DNA of 12,158 nucleotides, taken from NCBI GenBank assembly GCA_041483455.1, contig JBGPFS010000057.1, forward strand, positions 1 through 12,158, in the 5' to 3' direction. Positions 1 through 5,995 of the stretch are shown here, piece after piece. A program made the translations under genes and the position numbers. The stretch comes from JBGPFS01 sp041483455 (lineage in GTDB: Bacteria > Chloroflexota > Limnocylindria > Limnocylindrales > CSP1-4). The first letter of the stretch is position 1. Each line of letters starts with the position of its first letter. The notes under the pieces were generated by a model, which was given only the letters and a program-made list of their open reading frames with translations, did not search any database and was not told the DNA's origin.

Positions 1-53
1 ACCGCCTCCCGTTCCGCCGGGGACGCGAGCGGTGCGACGACGTGGAGATCCAT
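1..53 (-). CDS. 5' fragment of a leftward gene, possibly a NuoE/NuoF-like diaphorase subunit
   Basis: Only the first 17 codons lie in the window; they read MDLHVVAPLASPAEREA and run off the left edge. The opening Met-Asp-Leu-His and the Pro-Ala-Glu-Arg-Glu-Ala helix start recall the N-termini of NuoE-NuoF type NADH-binding subunits of formate dehydrogenases in actinobacteria and Chloroflexota. That comparison is from memory and rests on few residues. No Shine-Dalgarno sequence precedes the ATG, but TACACT lies exactly 7 nt upstream, as expected for a leaderless transcript. A diaphorase here would fit the formate dehydrogenase gene 1.3 kb away on the same strand. The function is an inference; that something starts here is somewhat better supported. 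Confidence 0.4.
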   Translation of the reverse strand, partial: MDLHVVAPLASPAEREA

Positions 54-60
54 CGTTCGC

Positions 61-66
61 AGTGTA
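61..66 (-). promoter_or_regulatory. Candidate leaderless -10 box (TACACT) for the left-edge gene
   Basis: TACACT matches the TANNNT -10 pattern and ends 7 nt before the leftward ATG at 53-51, so transcription would begin at or beside the start codon. There is no ribosome binding site. The geometry is the same as at 144-149 and 9913-9918. No convincing -35 box is seen. Confidence 0.4.
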
Positions 67-138
67 GGAGCCGGGCGGCCGCGCTGTCCCGTTCCGGCGA
101 TCCGGATCGGGTCGGAGGTCCGGCACTGGCCACTCCGA

Positions 139-156
139 TGTGCTACCGTGTGCTAC
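139..156 (+). repeat. Direct repeat TGTGCTAC x2 immediately before the antitoxin start
   Basis: TGTGCTAC occurs at 139-146 and again at 149-156, a 10-bp period or about one helical turn, ending directly at the antitoxin ATG. Phd/VapB-type antitoxins commonly bind repeats over their own promoter. The position and period fit an autoregulatory operator, but binding is inferred. Confidence 0.35.
144..149 (+). promoter_or_regulatory. Candidate leaderless -10 box (TACCGT) for the toxin-antitoxin operon
   Basis: TACCGT is preceded by TGC, giving an extended TGn -10 pattern, and ends 7 nt before ATG 157. No Shine-Dalgarno sequence precedes the gene, so translation of a leaderless transcript is likely. 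The box lies between or inside the two TGTGCTAC repeats, so a bound antitoxin would cover it. Confidence 0.45.
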
Positions 157-456
157 ATGAGCGATCCGGGTCGGCCGCCGGCGCGGGTCGGCGTTCGCGA
201 GCTGCGCCAGAACCTGTCCGTCTACCTCCGGCGAGTGAAGGACGGCGAGTCCCTCGAGGTCACCGAGCACGGCGTCCCGGTCGCCCGCCTCGAACCGCGC
301 CGCACCGCCCGGATGCCCGTCCTCGACCGGCTGATCGCGGAAGGCCGGGCCACGCCGGCGACCCGGGACCACCGGGACCTGCCTCCCCCGCCCGAGATCC
401 CGGGACGTCCGCTCTCTGAGATCCTCCGGGAGATGCGCGACGAGGACGACCGGTGA
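157..456 (+). CDS. Phd/YefM-family type II antitoxin
   Basis: This 99-residue protein is the likely labile antitoxin of a type II module; it would bind its own promoter and neutralise the toxin encoded next to it. The N-terminal half has the Phd/YefM pattern: VGVRELRQNLSVYLRRVKDG, then SLEVTEHGVPVARLEP, the strand-helix-strand DNA-binding and dimerisation fold. The acidic, proline-containing C-terminus (LSEILREMRDEDDR) is the usual toxin-binding tail. An in-frame GTG lies three codons upstream at 148, but ATG 157 is preferred because the alpha/beta fold is complete without the extra residues and the TACCGT box would make ATG 157 the transcript start. The stop overlaps the toxin start at 453-456. 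The family assignment is firm; the biological target is unknown. Confidence 0.9.
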   Translation: MSDPGRPPARVGVRELRQNLSVYLRRVKDGESLEVTEHGVPVARLEPRRTARMPVLDRLIAEGRATPATRDHRDLPPPPEIPGRPLSEILREMRDEDDR

Positions 457-845
457 CGAGGCTGTCGTACGTCGACGCATCCGCACTCGTCAAGCTGGCC
501 GTCGCCGAGGCGGAATCGGCCGCGATGCATCGCTGGTACGTCGAGAGTGAACGCGTGGCGACCAGTCGAGTCGGCCTCATCGAGACCCGGCGCGCCGCGG
601 GCCGCGGTAACGTCGATCGGGCGCACCTCCGCTTCGTGCTCGATTCGCTCGTGGTCATCGAGGTCGACGCGCGTGTCGCCGACCGGACGGCGGGCCTGGG
701 GCCACCTGCGCTCCGGACACTGGACGCGATCCACCTCGCCTCGGCCATCGAGCTCGGCCAGGAGCTCGACGCCTTCGTGACCTACGACGGACGCCTGGCC
801 GAGGCGGCCCGTGCGGTCGGCCTGCCGGTCGTTTCGCCGGCCTGA
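453..845 (+). CDS. VapC-like PIN-domain toxin
   Basis: This 130-residue PIN-domain protein is expected to be a Mg2+-dependent RNase, the toxin of the pair. The four acidic active-site residues are all visible: Asp8 (YVDASALVK), Glu44 (GLIETRR), Asp91 (RTLDAIHLASA) and Asp112 (FVTYDGRLAEAA). The length is normal for VapC. It starts with GTG at 453 and overlaps the antitoxin stop in a GTGA arrangement, so the two are translationally coupled and form one operon. The partner antitoxin is Phd-like rather than AbrB-like, a frequent combination. VapC toxins typically cleave tRNA or rRNA, but the target cannot be read from sequence. No active-site residue is missing, so the toxin should be functional. 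Confidence 0.9.
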   Translation: MTRLSYVDASALVKLAVAEAESAAMHRWYVESERVATSRVGLIETRRAAGRGNVDRAHLRFVLDSLVVIEVDARVADRTAGLGPPALRTLDAIHLASAIELGQELDAFVTYDGRLAEAARAVGLPVVSPA

Positions 846-851
846 GCGACA

Positions 852-880
852 GGTTCGGGGCCGCGCCAGGAAGCCGGACC
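852..880. terminator. Weak hairpin between the convergent toxin and ridA genes
   Basis: GGTTCGG at 852-858 can pair with CCGGACC at 874-880 (one T-G wobble) around a 15-nt loop. It lies in the 61-bp gap where the rightward toxin gene and the leftward ridA-like gene converge, the right place for a bidirectional terminator. There is no T-tract on either side, so termination is inferred. Confidence 0.3.
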
Positions 881-906
881 GACCCGCGCCGACCTTCACC
901 CGAGGG

Positions 907-1299
907 TCAGGCCTCGGCGACGACAGCGATCGAGACCCGCAGACCCTCGGTATCGAGCGGGTGGCGGGCGCCCTGGCGGGCCGGCGGATCCGTCGGGAAC
1001 CAGCGGGCCCATTCCTCGTTCAGGCCGGCGAAGTCACCGGGGTCACGCAGGATGAACGTCGCGTTGACGACCCTGGCCATCGAGCTGCCGGCGGCGACCA
1101 GGATCGCCTCGACATTGCGGAGGCACTGGCGGGTCTGCTCCTGGATCGTCTCGCCGACGACCGCGCCGGTGACCGGATCGAACGGTCCCTGGCCAGCCAC
1201 CCAGACGAGGCCGGCGGCCTTGACCCCCTGGCTATACGGGAAGCGACCGTAGGCGGCCGAACCCGGCGCGTCGGGCGTGGTGACGATCTCCCTGGACAT
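907..1299 (-). CDS. RidA family (YjgF/YER057c/UK114) protein
   Basis: This 130-residue protein has the RidA fold. Canonical RidA hydrolyses reactive enamine/imine intermediates in the cytosol; many relatives have other or unknown substrates. Visible signatures are the N-terminal YSQGVKAAGLVWVAGQGPFDPVTG, the helix EQTRQCLRNVEAILVAAG, the central VVNATFILRDPGDF, and the C-terminal PPARQGARHPL, which contains the conserved substrate-carboxylate arginine in the Pro-Ala-Arg motif. The usual C-terminal VEIE strand reads RVSIAVVA, so it may not be a classical RidA. A strong ribosome binding site (AGGAGGGAG) precedes ATG 1299. The gap to the upstream formate dehydrogenase is 41 bp on the same strand, so co-transcription is likely, though the functional link is unclear. 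Confidence 0.88.
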   Translation of the reverse strand: MSREIVTTPDAPGSAAYGRFPYSQGVKAAGLVWVAGQGPFDPVTGAVVGETIQEQTRQCLRNVEAILVAAGSSMARVVNATFILRDPGDFAGLNEEWARWFPTDPPARQGARHPLDTEGLRVSIAVVAEA

Positions 1300-1340
1300 G
1301 GGGCGCTCCCTCCTGCTATCGGCCGATCATCGACCGGGCG

Positions 1341-3266
1341 TCAAGCCGGGAGGGCGGGGATCCCCAGCTTCTCGATCCGGATGGCGGTCGCCTTGAACTC
1401 GGCGGTTCCGGACTTCGGGTCGGTCGCGTCGATCGTCAGGAGGTTGACCGCCACGTCGTCCTGGAAGTGAAGCGTCATGAACGTCAGGCCCGGCCGGAGC
1501 GATGGATCGAGACGCACCGGAGCCTCGACCCGGCCCCGCCGCGAGACGACCCGGACGCGCTCGCCGTCGACCAGCCCGTAGGCCGCCGCGTCCTCCGGCG
1601 AGATGTCGAGCGATTCGCCGCGCCGGAGCGGCGAGCGGTAGCCGCCCGACTGGACGCCGGTGTTGTACGAGTCGAGTCGCCGACCCGTGGTGAGCCGGAT
1701 CGGGAAGTCGTCGTCGAGCTTGTCGACCGGCGGGTCGTGCTCGACCGGCACGAACGGGACGCGGTTGCCGGGCAGCGGGTCCTCCCACAGCCGCGAGTGG
1801 AGGAAGAGCTCGCCCGGGTGCGTCTCGTCGTAGCACGGCCACTGGAGGCCGCCCTCCGCCTCGAGCCGCGCGTAGCTCATCCCGGCATGGACGGGTGAGA
1901 GGGTCCGGAGCTCGTTCCAGAGGCCCTCGGCGTCCGTCGCCGGCCACGTCGCGCCCATCCGGCGGGCCAGCTCGCAGATGATCCACAGGTCGTCGCGGGC
2001 GTCGCCCGGCGGGTCGAGCGCCCGCCGCACGCGCTGGACCCGGCGCTCCGAGTTGGTGACCGTGCCCTCGCTCTCCGCCCACGAGGCCGCCGCCGGGAGG
2101 ACGACGTCGGCCAGCTCCGCGGTCTTCGTCAGGAAGATGTCCTGGACCACCATGAAGTCGCGGGTCGAGAGGAGGCGCTTCGCGCGCTCCTGGTCGGCCT
2201 CGGACTGGACCGGGTTCTCGCCGATGACGTAGAGCGTGCGCAGGTCGCCCCGCTCCATCGCGTCGAACATCCCGGACAGGTGCCAGCCCCGCTTCGGGGG
2301 GACGGCCACACCCCAGGCCGCATCGAAGCGGGCCCGGAGCTCGTCGTTCTCGACGTGCTGGAAGCCCGGCAGCCGGTCCGGCAGGGCGCCCATGTCGCCG
2401 CCGCCCTGGACGTTGTTCTGGCCGCGGAGCGGATTGAGGCCGCTGCCGTAGCGGCCGACGTGGCCGGTGAGCAGGCTCAGGCTGATCAGGGCCAGCACGT
2501 TGTCGACCGCGTTGTGGTGCTCGGTGATGCCCAGGGTCCAGCAGATCATCGCCCGGTCGGCCGTCGCGTAGGCGTGGGCCGCCTCGCGGATCGCCTCGGC
2601 CGGGACGCCCGTCTCGCGCTCGGCGTACTCGAGGGTGTACGGCTCGACCCCGGCCCGGTAGGCCTCGAAGCCGGCGGTCGCGTGCTCGATGAATGCGCCG
2701 TGGGTCAGGCCGGCCGCGATGATCTCGCGGCCGATCGCGTTGGCCAGGGCGATGTCGCTGCCGACGTCGAGCCCGAGCCACAGGTCGGCCCATTCGGCGG
2801 AGGTCGTCCGGCGCGGATCGACCGCGATCAGCCGGGCGCCCCGGTTCACCCCCTTCAGAAGGTGGTGGAAGAAGATTGGGTGCGTCTCACGGGCGTTCGA
2901 GCCCCACAGGAGGACGAGGTCCGTCTCCTCGATCTCGCGATATGAGCTTGTGCCGCCACCGGCACCGAAGACGGTCGCCAGACCGGCGACGCTCGGGGCG
3001 TGTCAGGTGCGGTTGCAGCTGTCGATGTTGTTGCTGCCCAGGACCGCCCGGGAGAACTTCTGGGCCGCGAAGTTGACCTCGTTGGTCGCCTTCGAGCAGC
3101 TGAAGATCCCGATCGGGGACGGTCCGCCGTCGGCCCGGCTGGCCAGGGCCGCGCGCAGCCCGGTGGCGGTCCGGTCGAGCGCCTCGTCCCAGCTGGCCGG
3201 GCGGAGCTCGCCGCCCTTGGTCTCGCGGACGAGGGGCCGGGTCAGGCGGGTGTACTCCTTCGGCAT
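1341..3266 (-). CDS. fdhF: Selenocysteine-containing formate dehydrogenase catalytic subunit (FdhF type, lacking the N-terminal [4Fe-4S] domain)
   Basis: A molybdopterin-bis-guanine-dinucleotide enzyme expected to oxidise formate to CO2. It is read as one 641-residue protein if the UGA at 3003-3005 is selenocysteine 88. That codon sits in DSCNRT-Sec-HAPSVAGL, matching the E. coli FdhF site around Sec140/His141. The frame continues without a break for 553 codons. Further signatures: GVNPxRGQNN-like LNPLRGQNNVQGGGDMGALP, whose Arg281 corresponds to FdhF Arg333; VVQDIFLTKTAELADVVLPA; and a C-terminal molydopterin-dinucleotide-binding domain (about 525-635) with RLTTGRRLDSYNTG and FMTLHF. The start (ATG 3266) is backed by GGAGGAG 8 nt upstream. 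It begins at the RLTRPLVR segment, so the roughly 52-residue FdhF N-terminus with the Cys-rich [4Fe-4S] domain is absent. Standard gene callers would split this gene at the UGA. ridA follows 41 bp downstream. Confidence 0.92.
2974..3005 (-). promoter_or_regulatory. Bacterial SECIS element of the formate dehydrogenase gene
   Basis: The UGA is followed by 12 nt and then a perfect 6-bp stem: GTCGCC (2990-2985), loop GGTCT (2984-2980), GGCGAC (2979-2974). The GGUCU apical loop is the same as in E. coli fdhF, where loop G and U are contacted by SelB. The hairpin is placed within the coding sequence just after UGA, as bacterial SECIS elements require. The bulged U in the E. coli stem is not seen here. 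Function needs selA, selB, selC and selD elsewhere in the genome; none is in this window. Confidence 0.88.
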
Positions 3267-3284
3267 CGAGCCGACTCCTCCTGC

Positions 3285-3307
3285 TCGGCCCCGCCGATCG
3301 GGGCCGA
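3285..3307 (-). promoter_or_regulatory. 8-bp hairpin just upstream of the formate dehydrogenase ribosome binding site
   Basis: TCGGCCCC (3285-3292) pairs perfectly with GGGGCCGA (3300-3307) around a 7-nt loop. Read leftward, it ends four bases before the GGAGGAG ribosome binding site. It could terminate the upstream membrane-protein gene or act in the formate dehydrogenase leader. No T-tract follows, so its role is open. Confidence 0.4.
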
Positions 3308-3359
3308 TGGCGGGAGTGTAGCGCCGGCACGCCCGACCGGAGGAGCGCCGTCCCGACGG

Positions 3360-3956
3360 TCACGGGAGGGCCGGACTCGTGGCCTCCAGGGCTGCGCCTG
3401 TCTGGTAGTCGAGCAGGATCCGCTCGGTCGTCGTCCATGGGCAGGGTGCCGGGGTGCCCAGGGCGCGGGGGCCACAGGAGAGCGGGAACGTCCCACGGAT
3501 CGCGATCGCCCAGACCCACTCGTCCCCGGACGCGGCCGAGGAGGATGACAGCTCCGCCAAACGGACGATCCGAGCCGAGATGGCGGCGGTCGGTGAGGCG
3601 CCGATCCCCGACGCCCCGATCGCCTTCAGCGCCTGCGCCAACGAGAGGCCGCCAGCGGGTGGGGTCTCGACGGGCAGGCCGCTGGCGGCCGCTTCATCGA
3701 GGAGGCTGGCCGTGGACTCCGAGACGACTGACGGCACGCCGGTGGACGACGGCGAGGCTTCCGCGATGGCCGCGGGGCCGGGCACCGGGAGCGGGACTCC
3801 CTTCGGCGCGAACCACGAGCCGACGACCGACCCGACGAGGACGCCGAGCATGATGACCAGCGGCACGAGCGGCGGCAGAGGCATAGCACGGCCGCGCATC
3901 GCCGGCTTCAGCCGCGTGGTCGTTGGGAGGTCCCGGGTCTCAGGGCGCTCGTCCAT
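3360..3956 (-). CDS. Membrane-anchored protein of unknown function
   Basis: A 198-residue protein I do not recognise. Residues 1-27 are charged and likely cytosolic, and residues about 28-49 (LVPLVIMLGVLVGSVVGSWF) form one clear transmembrane helix. The remaining 150 residues would be outside the cell and start with a Pro-rich linker (PLPVPGPAAIAEASPS). The C-terminal part (about 100-195) contains LSLAQALKAIGASGIGA and EWVWAIAIRGTFPLSCGP, with two cysteines (CGPRALGTPAPC) that could form a disulfide. ATG 3956 has only a weak GGAG upstream. The gene lies 93 bp upstream of the formate dehydrogenase on the same strand, separated by a hairpin, so a shared transcript is possible but not clear. Third-position GC bias supports coding. 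Confidence 0.7.
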   Translation of the reverse strand: MDERPETRDLPTTTRLKPAMRGRAMPLPPLVPLVIMLGVLVGSVVGSWFAPKGVPLPVPGPAAIAEASPSSTGVPSVVSESTASLLDEAAASGLPVETPPAGGLSLAQALKAIGASGIGASPTAAISARIVRLAELSSSSAASGDEWVWAIAIRGTFPLSCGPRALGTPAPCPWTTTERILLDYQTGAALEATSPALP

Positions 3957-4016
3957 CTGATCTCGCTCCGACGGCGTGGCGGCCGCTCCCCATCCCGCGG
4001 ACGGGGTGGCCGGGCG

Positions 4017-4097
4017 CTAGCCGGTCCGGGCGATGATCGCCGACATGGCCTTGATCCCCTGGTCGGTCCAGTTGATGAGGGAGACGTGGGTGACCAT
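4017..4097 (-). pseudogene. Truncated GYD-domain gene (26 codons)
   Basis: The peptide begins MVTHVSLINWTDQGIKAM, a close match to the start of GYD-domain proteins (typically about 90-100 residues, opening Met-x-Thr-x-x-x-Leu-Ile-Asn-[Trp/Phe]-Thr-Asp-Gln-Gly-Ile-[Lys/Arg]). After residue 18 the family pattern is lost, and SAIIARTG ends at a TAG. A genuine ribosome binding site (GGAGGA, 9 nt upstream) is retained. The next leftward gene starts 61 bp on and shows no GYD sequence in any frame, so the rest seems to have been deleted. A functional micropeptide cannot be ruled out, but a decayed gene is more likely. Confidence 0.6.
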
Positions 4098-4180
4098 CGA
4101 ATCGGATCCTCCGTGGCGCCGACCTGGGACGCGACGCGCTCGCGCTACCGTGCTCGCTCCCGAGGCACCGGTCCAGAGGG

Positions 4181-4189
4181 TTATCCACA
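4181..4189 (+). other. Isolated perfect DnaA-box sequence (TTATCCACA)
   Basis: TTATCCACA matches the E. coli consensus DnaA box exactly and lies in non-coding DNA between the GYD remnant and the 4262-4295 hairpin. It is the only copy noticed here, with no AT-rich unwinding region and no replication genes, so it is not an origin by itself. A regulatory or titration site, or chance, are all possible. Confidence 0.3.
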
Positions 4190-4261
4190 ACTTCGCGTTC
4201 CTCGGCGCCCGGCGGCTGCTACGCAGCTCGCTGAACGGGTGGATCGTATCCGAGGAACCAA

Positions 4262-4295
4262 CGACGGCCCTCCGGGACTCGCCGGAGGGCCGTCG
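4262..4295 (-). terminator. Strong 14-bp hairpin, likely terminator of the secreted-protein gene
   Basis: CGACGGCCCTCCGG (4262-4275) pairs perfectly with CCGGAGGGCCGTCG (4282-4295) around the loop GACTCG. It lies 82 bp beyond the stop of the leftward gene ending at 4377 and before the GYD remnant. Only a scattered T-rich stretch (TTGGTTCCT) follows, which is common for terminators in high-GC genomes. It is the longest perfect stem I noticed in the window. Confidence 0.65.
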
Positions 4296-4376
4296 CTCCA
4301 TTCAGATCGGCGTGCCGTGCCGCCGTGCCTCGAGTCGCACGACGGGGCCACGCCAGCGATGACGCGTCGTCGGGCG

Positions 4377-4991
4377 CTAGTTCCCGAGCGGGGTGCCGAC
4401 GAGGTAGGAGGCCTGCGAGACGACGGCGCACAGGAACTCGATCCCAGAGTCGACCTGGATGACATAGCCGGAGGCCTTGGCCGCGTCGAGCTGGTCCTCC
4501 GTCGTGATGTGGCTCACGGGGGCGTCTGGCGTGAACAGCTCGAGATAGACATGCCATGGCACATTGAAGTCGCCATTGCCGGCGGGAACGGACACGAGGT
4601 GGTCGTGGCCCGGGATCGCGAGTGGGTCGCTGCCATAGACCGGTCCCATGATCTGCGTGGCCGCCTGAGCGATGCCAAGGGCGTGGTCGGGGCAGTTGCC
4701 CGGGTTGGCCCCCATGCAGTTGAACGTGCCGGCCGTGCCGGGCGGATAGACCACGAGATAGAGCGGTGCGACCGAGTGCGCGTTGGTGTGGCTCGGGAAT
4801 GGGGCCTTGTTCGGAGTGGCCAGGTAGACGATGTTGCCGGTGGCATCGTCGTAGGCCGGCTCGACGGTCACCTGACCGTGCTGTCGCTCGCCGGTGGGCG
4901 TCGATGCAAGGACGGGCGTAGCGGCGAGGCATGCGGCGATCGCCAGGGCGACGGCAACGACGGCTCGGGTACGGCGGGGACGCGGGGACAC
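4377..4991 (-). CDS. Secreted protein of unknown function
   Basis: A 204-residue protein with a clear signal peptide: basic MSPRPRRTR, a hydrophobic stretch AVVAVALAIAACLAATPV, and a likely signal peptidase I site at VLA-S (after residue 29). The mature part of about 175 residues contains PAYDDATGNIVYLATPNKAP, NCMGANPGNC (two cysteines), HALGIAQAATQIMGPVYG, PGHDHLV and VPWHVYLELFTPDAPVSH. It is one compact domain that I cannot name; the GHDH and PWH histidines look conserved-type and could bind metal, but that is speculation. It starts with GTG 4991 behind a near-perfect AAGGAGGT ribosome binding site. A roughly 120-nt leader with a 10-bp hairpin and an extended -10 box lies upstream, and a 14-bp hairpin lies downstream, so it is probably a single-gene transcript. 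Confidence 0.8.
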   Translation of the reverse strand: MSPRPRRTRAVVAVALAIAACLAATPVLASTPTGERQHGQVTVEPAYDDATGNIVYLATPNKAPFPSHTNAHSVAPLYLVVYPPGTAGTFNCMGANPGNCPDHALGIAQAATQIMGPVYGSDPLAIPGHDHLVSVPAGNGDFNVPWHVYLELFTPDAPVSHITTEDQLDAAKASGYVIQVDSGIEFLCAVVSQASYLVGTPLGN

Positions 4992-5065
4992 GGATCGACC
5001 TCCTTCCCCCCGTAGCCATTCACCCCGGTAAGGCCATGACGGTGCCGCGCACGATGCACCACCCC

Positions 5066-5101
5066 GTGCCGAAGGTCACAGTTCTTTGGGTCCTTCGGCA
5101 C
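5066..5101 (-). promoter_or_regulatory. Leader hairpin with 10-bp perfect stem upstream of the secreted-protein gene
   Basis: GTGCCGAAGG (5066-5075) pairs perfectly with CCTTCGGCAC (5092-5101) around a 16-nt loop. With transcription starting near 5113 (see the -10 box at 5120-5125), this stem-loop would form the first part of a roughly 120-nt leader. It could stabilise the mRNA, act as an RNA sensor or bind a protein. I see no match to a riboswitch I know. Confidence 0.5.
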
Positions 5102-5111
5102 TATGCGGCCT

Positions 5112-5134
5112 TGTGTCCTCTTATATCAGACACA
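5112..5134 (-). promoter_or_regulatory. Extended -10 promoter inside a GTGTC/GACAC inverted repeat
   Basis: Read leftward, TGATATAAG gives an extended -10 box (TATAAG at 5125-5120), in one of the few AT-rich spots in the window. TGTGTC (5112-5117) and GACACA (5129-5134) form a perfect inverted repeat with an 11-bp spacer centred on it, as an operator would. The -35 region (ATGCAG at 17-bp spacing) is poor, consistent with an extended -10 promoter or an activator. It most likely drives the secreted-protein gene starting at 4991. Confidence 0.5.
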
Positions 5135-5450
5135 CGCTCGACCTGCATCCATGGCGGAAGGCTCCGTTGCATCGGCGCACCGGACCGCGATGGCCGGGTC
5201 GTCAGCGAGTCGCGGACGGGAGGGGACGTGACCGCGACCTTCGGCGAGGGTGCGTCGATAGGGCCAACCGCTCGGCTCCGGTGGGCTGGCGCTTGGACCG
5301 TCCCCGCAAGGGCCGTTGGTCGTCGGCCAGGGCGGCAGGTGACCTCAGCATCAGGGAGCGTCCACCAAGACTCGGACCTCTCGCGGGGCGCACAGGTTAC
5401 GAATGAACCCCGAGGCCCCGGTGATACTCGAATCCAGTAGGCAGCCGTTC
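5135..5450. other. Intergenic region between divergent transcription units, no gene seen
   Basis: The gap between the leftward secreted-protein gene and the rightward sigma factor is about 470 bp in all. In this part no reading frame has both a start with a ribosome binding site and a recognisable protein. A possible weak -10 box GATACT at 5423-5428 could serve the sigma factor gene. The region may carry ECF autoregulatory sites, but I could not identify a convincing pair of -35/-10 motifs. Confidence 0.4.
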
Positions 5451-5461
5451 GGGAGGTGCGC

Positions 5462-5995
5462 GTGGAGACCGGACTCATCGAACGGGCCCGGAATGGTGAC
5501 GTGGAGGCCTTCGACGCGCTGATCGGACACAGGGTCGAGGCGATGTTGCGAACGGCGGTGGCGATCATCGGCGATCCAGAGGAGGCTCGTGAGGCCACCC
5601 AGGAGTCGCTCCTGACGATCTGGAAGGAGCTTCCGACCCTCAGGATCGACGACCGGTTCGATGCCTGGGCCGGCCGGATCCTCGTCAACCATTGTCGCCT
5701 CGCTCTCAAACGTCGCGGTCGACGCGCGGGCCGTGAGGTCCGGCTCGATGGCTCCTCGCAGTCTGACTCGGCGGCGACCGCCGGGTCAGATGAGCTCTTC
5801 GACCGGCGCGAACCCCTCGAGCGGGCCTTCGAGCAGCTGGACCCCGACGACCGCGTGCTCCTTGTCCTGCACCACCTCGAGGGTCTCCAAGTAGCCCAGA
5901 TCGCCGCTCGCCTCGAGATCCCGATCGGCACAGCCAAGTCGCGCCTGTTCAGCGCGCGGCGTGCCCTCGAGCGTGCACTGGAGGCTGAGTCATGA
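5462..5995 (+). CDS. ECF-type RNA polymerase sigma factor
   Basis: A 177-residue sigma-70 family protein of the extracytoplasmic function type. Region 2 (about 18-84) includes FDALIGHRVEAMLRTAVAII, DPEEAREATQESLLTIWKEL and FDAWAGRILVNHCRLALKRR, matching -10 recognition and melting helices. Region 4 (about 118-175) shows LEQLDPDDR-type FEQLDPDDRVLLVLHHLEGL followed by the helix-turn-helix VAQIAARLEIPIGTAKSRLFSARRALE. A variable linker (about 85-117) separates them. GTG 5462 is chosen over GTG 5456 because the ribosome binding site GGGAGG (5451-5456) has the right spacing for 5462 and overlaps 5456. Its stop overlaps the ATG of the next gene (ATGA), the usual layout of a sigma factor with its membrane-bound regulator. 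Confidence 0.93.
   Translation: METGLIERARNGDVEAFDALIGHRVEAMLRTAVAIIGDPEEAREATQESLLTIWKELPTLRIDDRFDAWAGRILVNHCRLALKRRGRRAGREVRLDGSSQSDSAATAGSDELFDRREPLERAFEQLDPDDRVLLVLHHLEGLQVAQIAARLEIPIGTAKSRLFSARRALERALEAES

Noticed and set aside
1327..2945. Long open frames opposite or shifted against the formate dehydrogenase gene (for example 1327-2793 minus, 2280-2945 plus)
   Set aside because: Arg/Pro/Gly-rich translations without family motifs or ribosome binding sites; typical shadows of a high-GC gene.
3003..3005. Stop codon splitting the formate dehydrogenase into two genes or a pseudogene
   Set aside because: The frame is the same on both sides, the flanking residues are the conserved selenocysteine context, and a SECIS hairpin follows; no frameshift or other stop is present.
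4181..4189. Origin of replication suggested by a perfect DnaA box
   Set aside because: Only one box was noticed, with no AT-rich segment and no dnaA, dnaN or rep gene nearby.
4098..4260. tRNA or other small RNA gene in the gap
   Set aside because: No T-loop GTTCRANNC motif or cloverleaf pairing was found on either strand.
4011..4380. Repeated CGGGCGCTAG at 4011-4020 and 4371-4380 as an element boundary
   Set aside because: Only ten bases, with unrelated flanks, both sitting at stop codons; likely chance.
4992..5101. Cyclic di-GMP or other known riboswitch in the secreted-protein leader
   Set aside because: A GGCTACGGG stretch looked suggestive, but the conserved core elements of the classes I know are missing.
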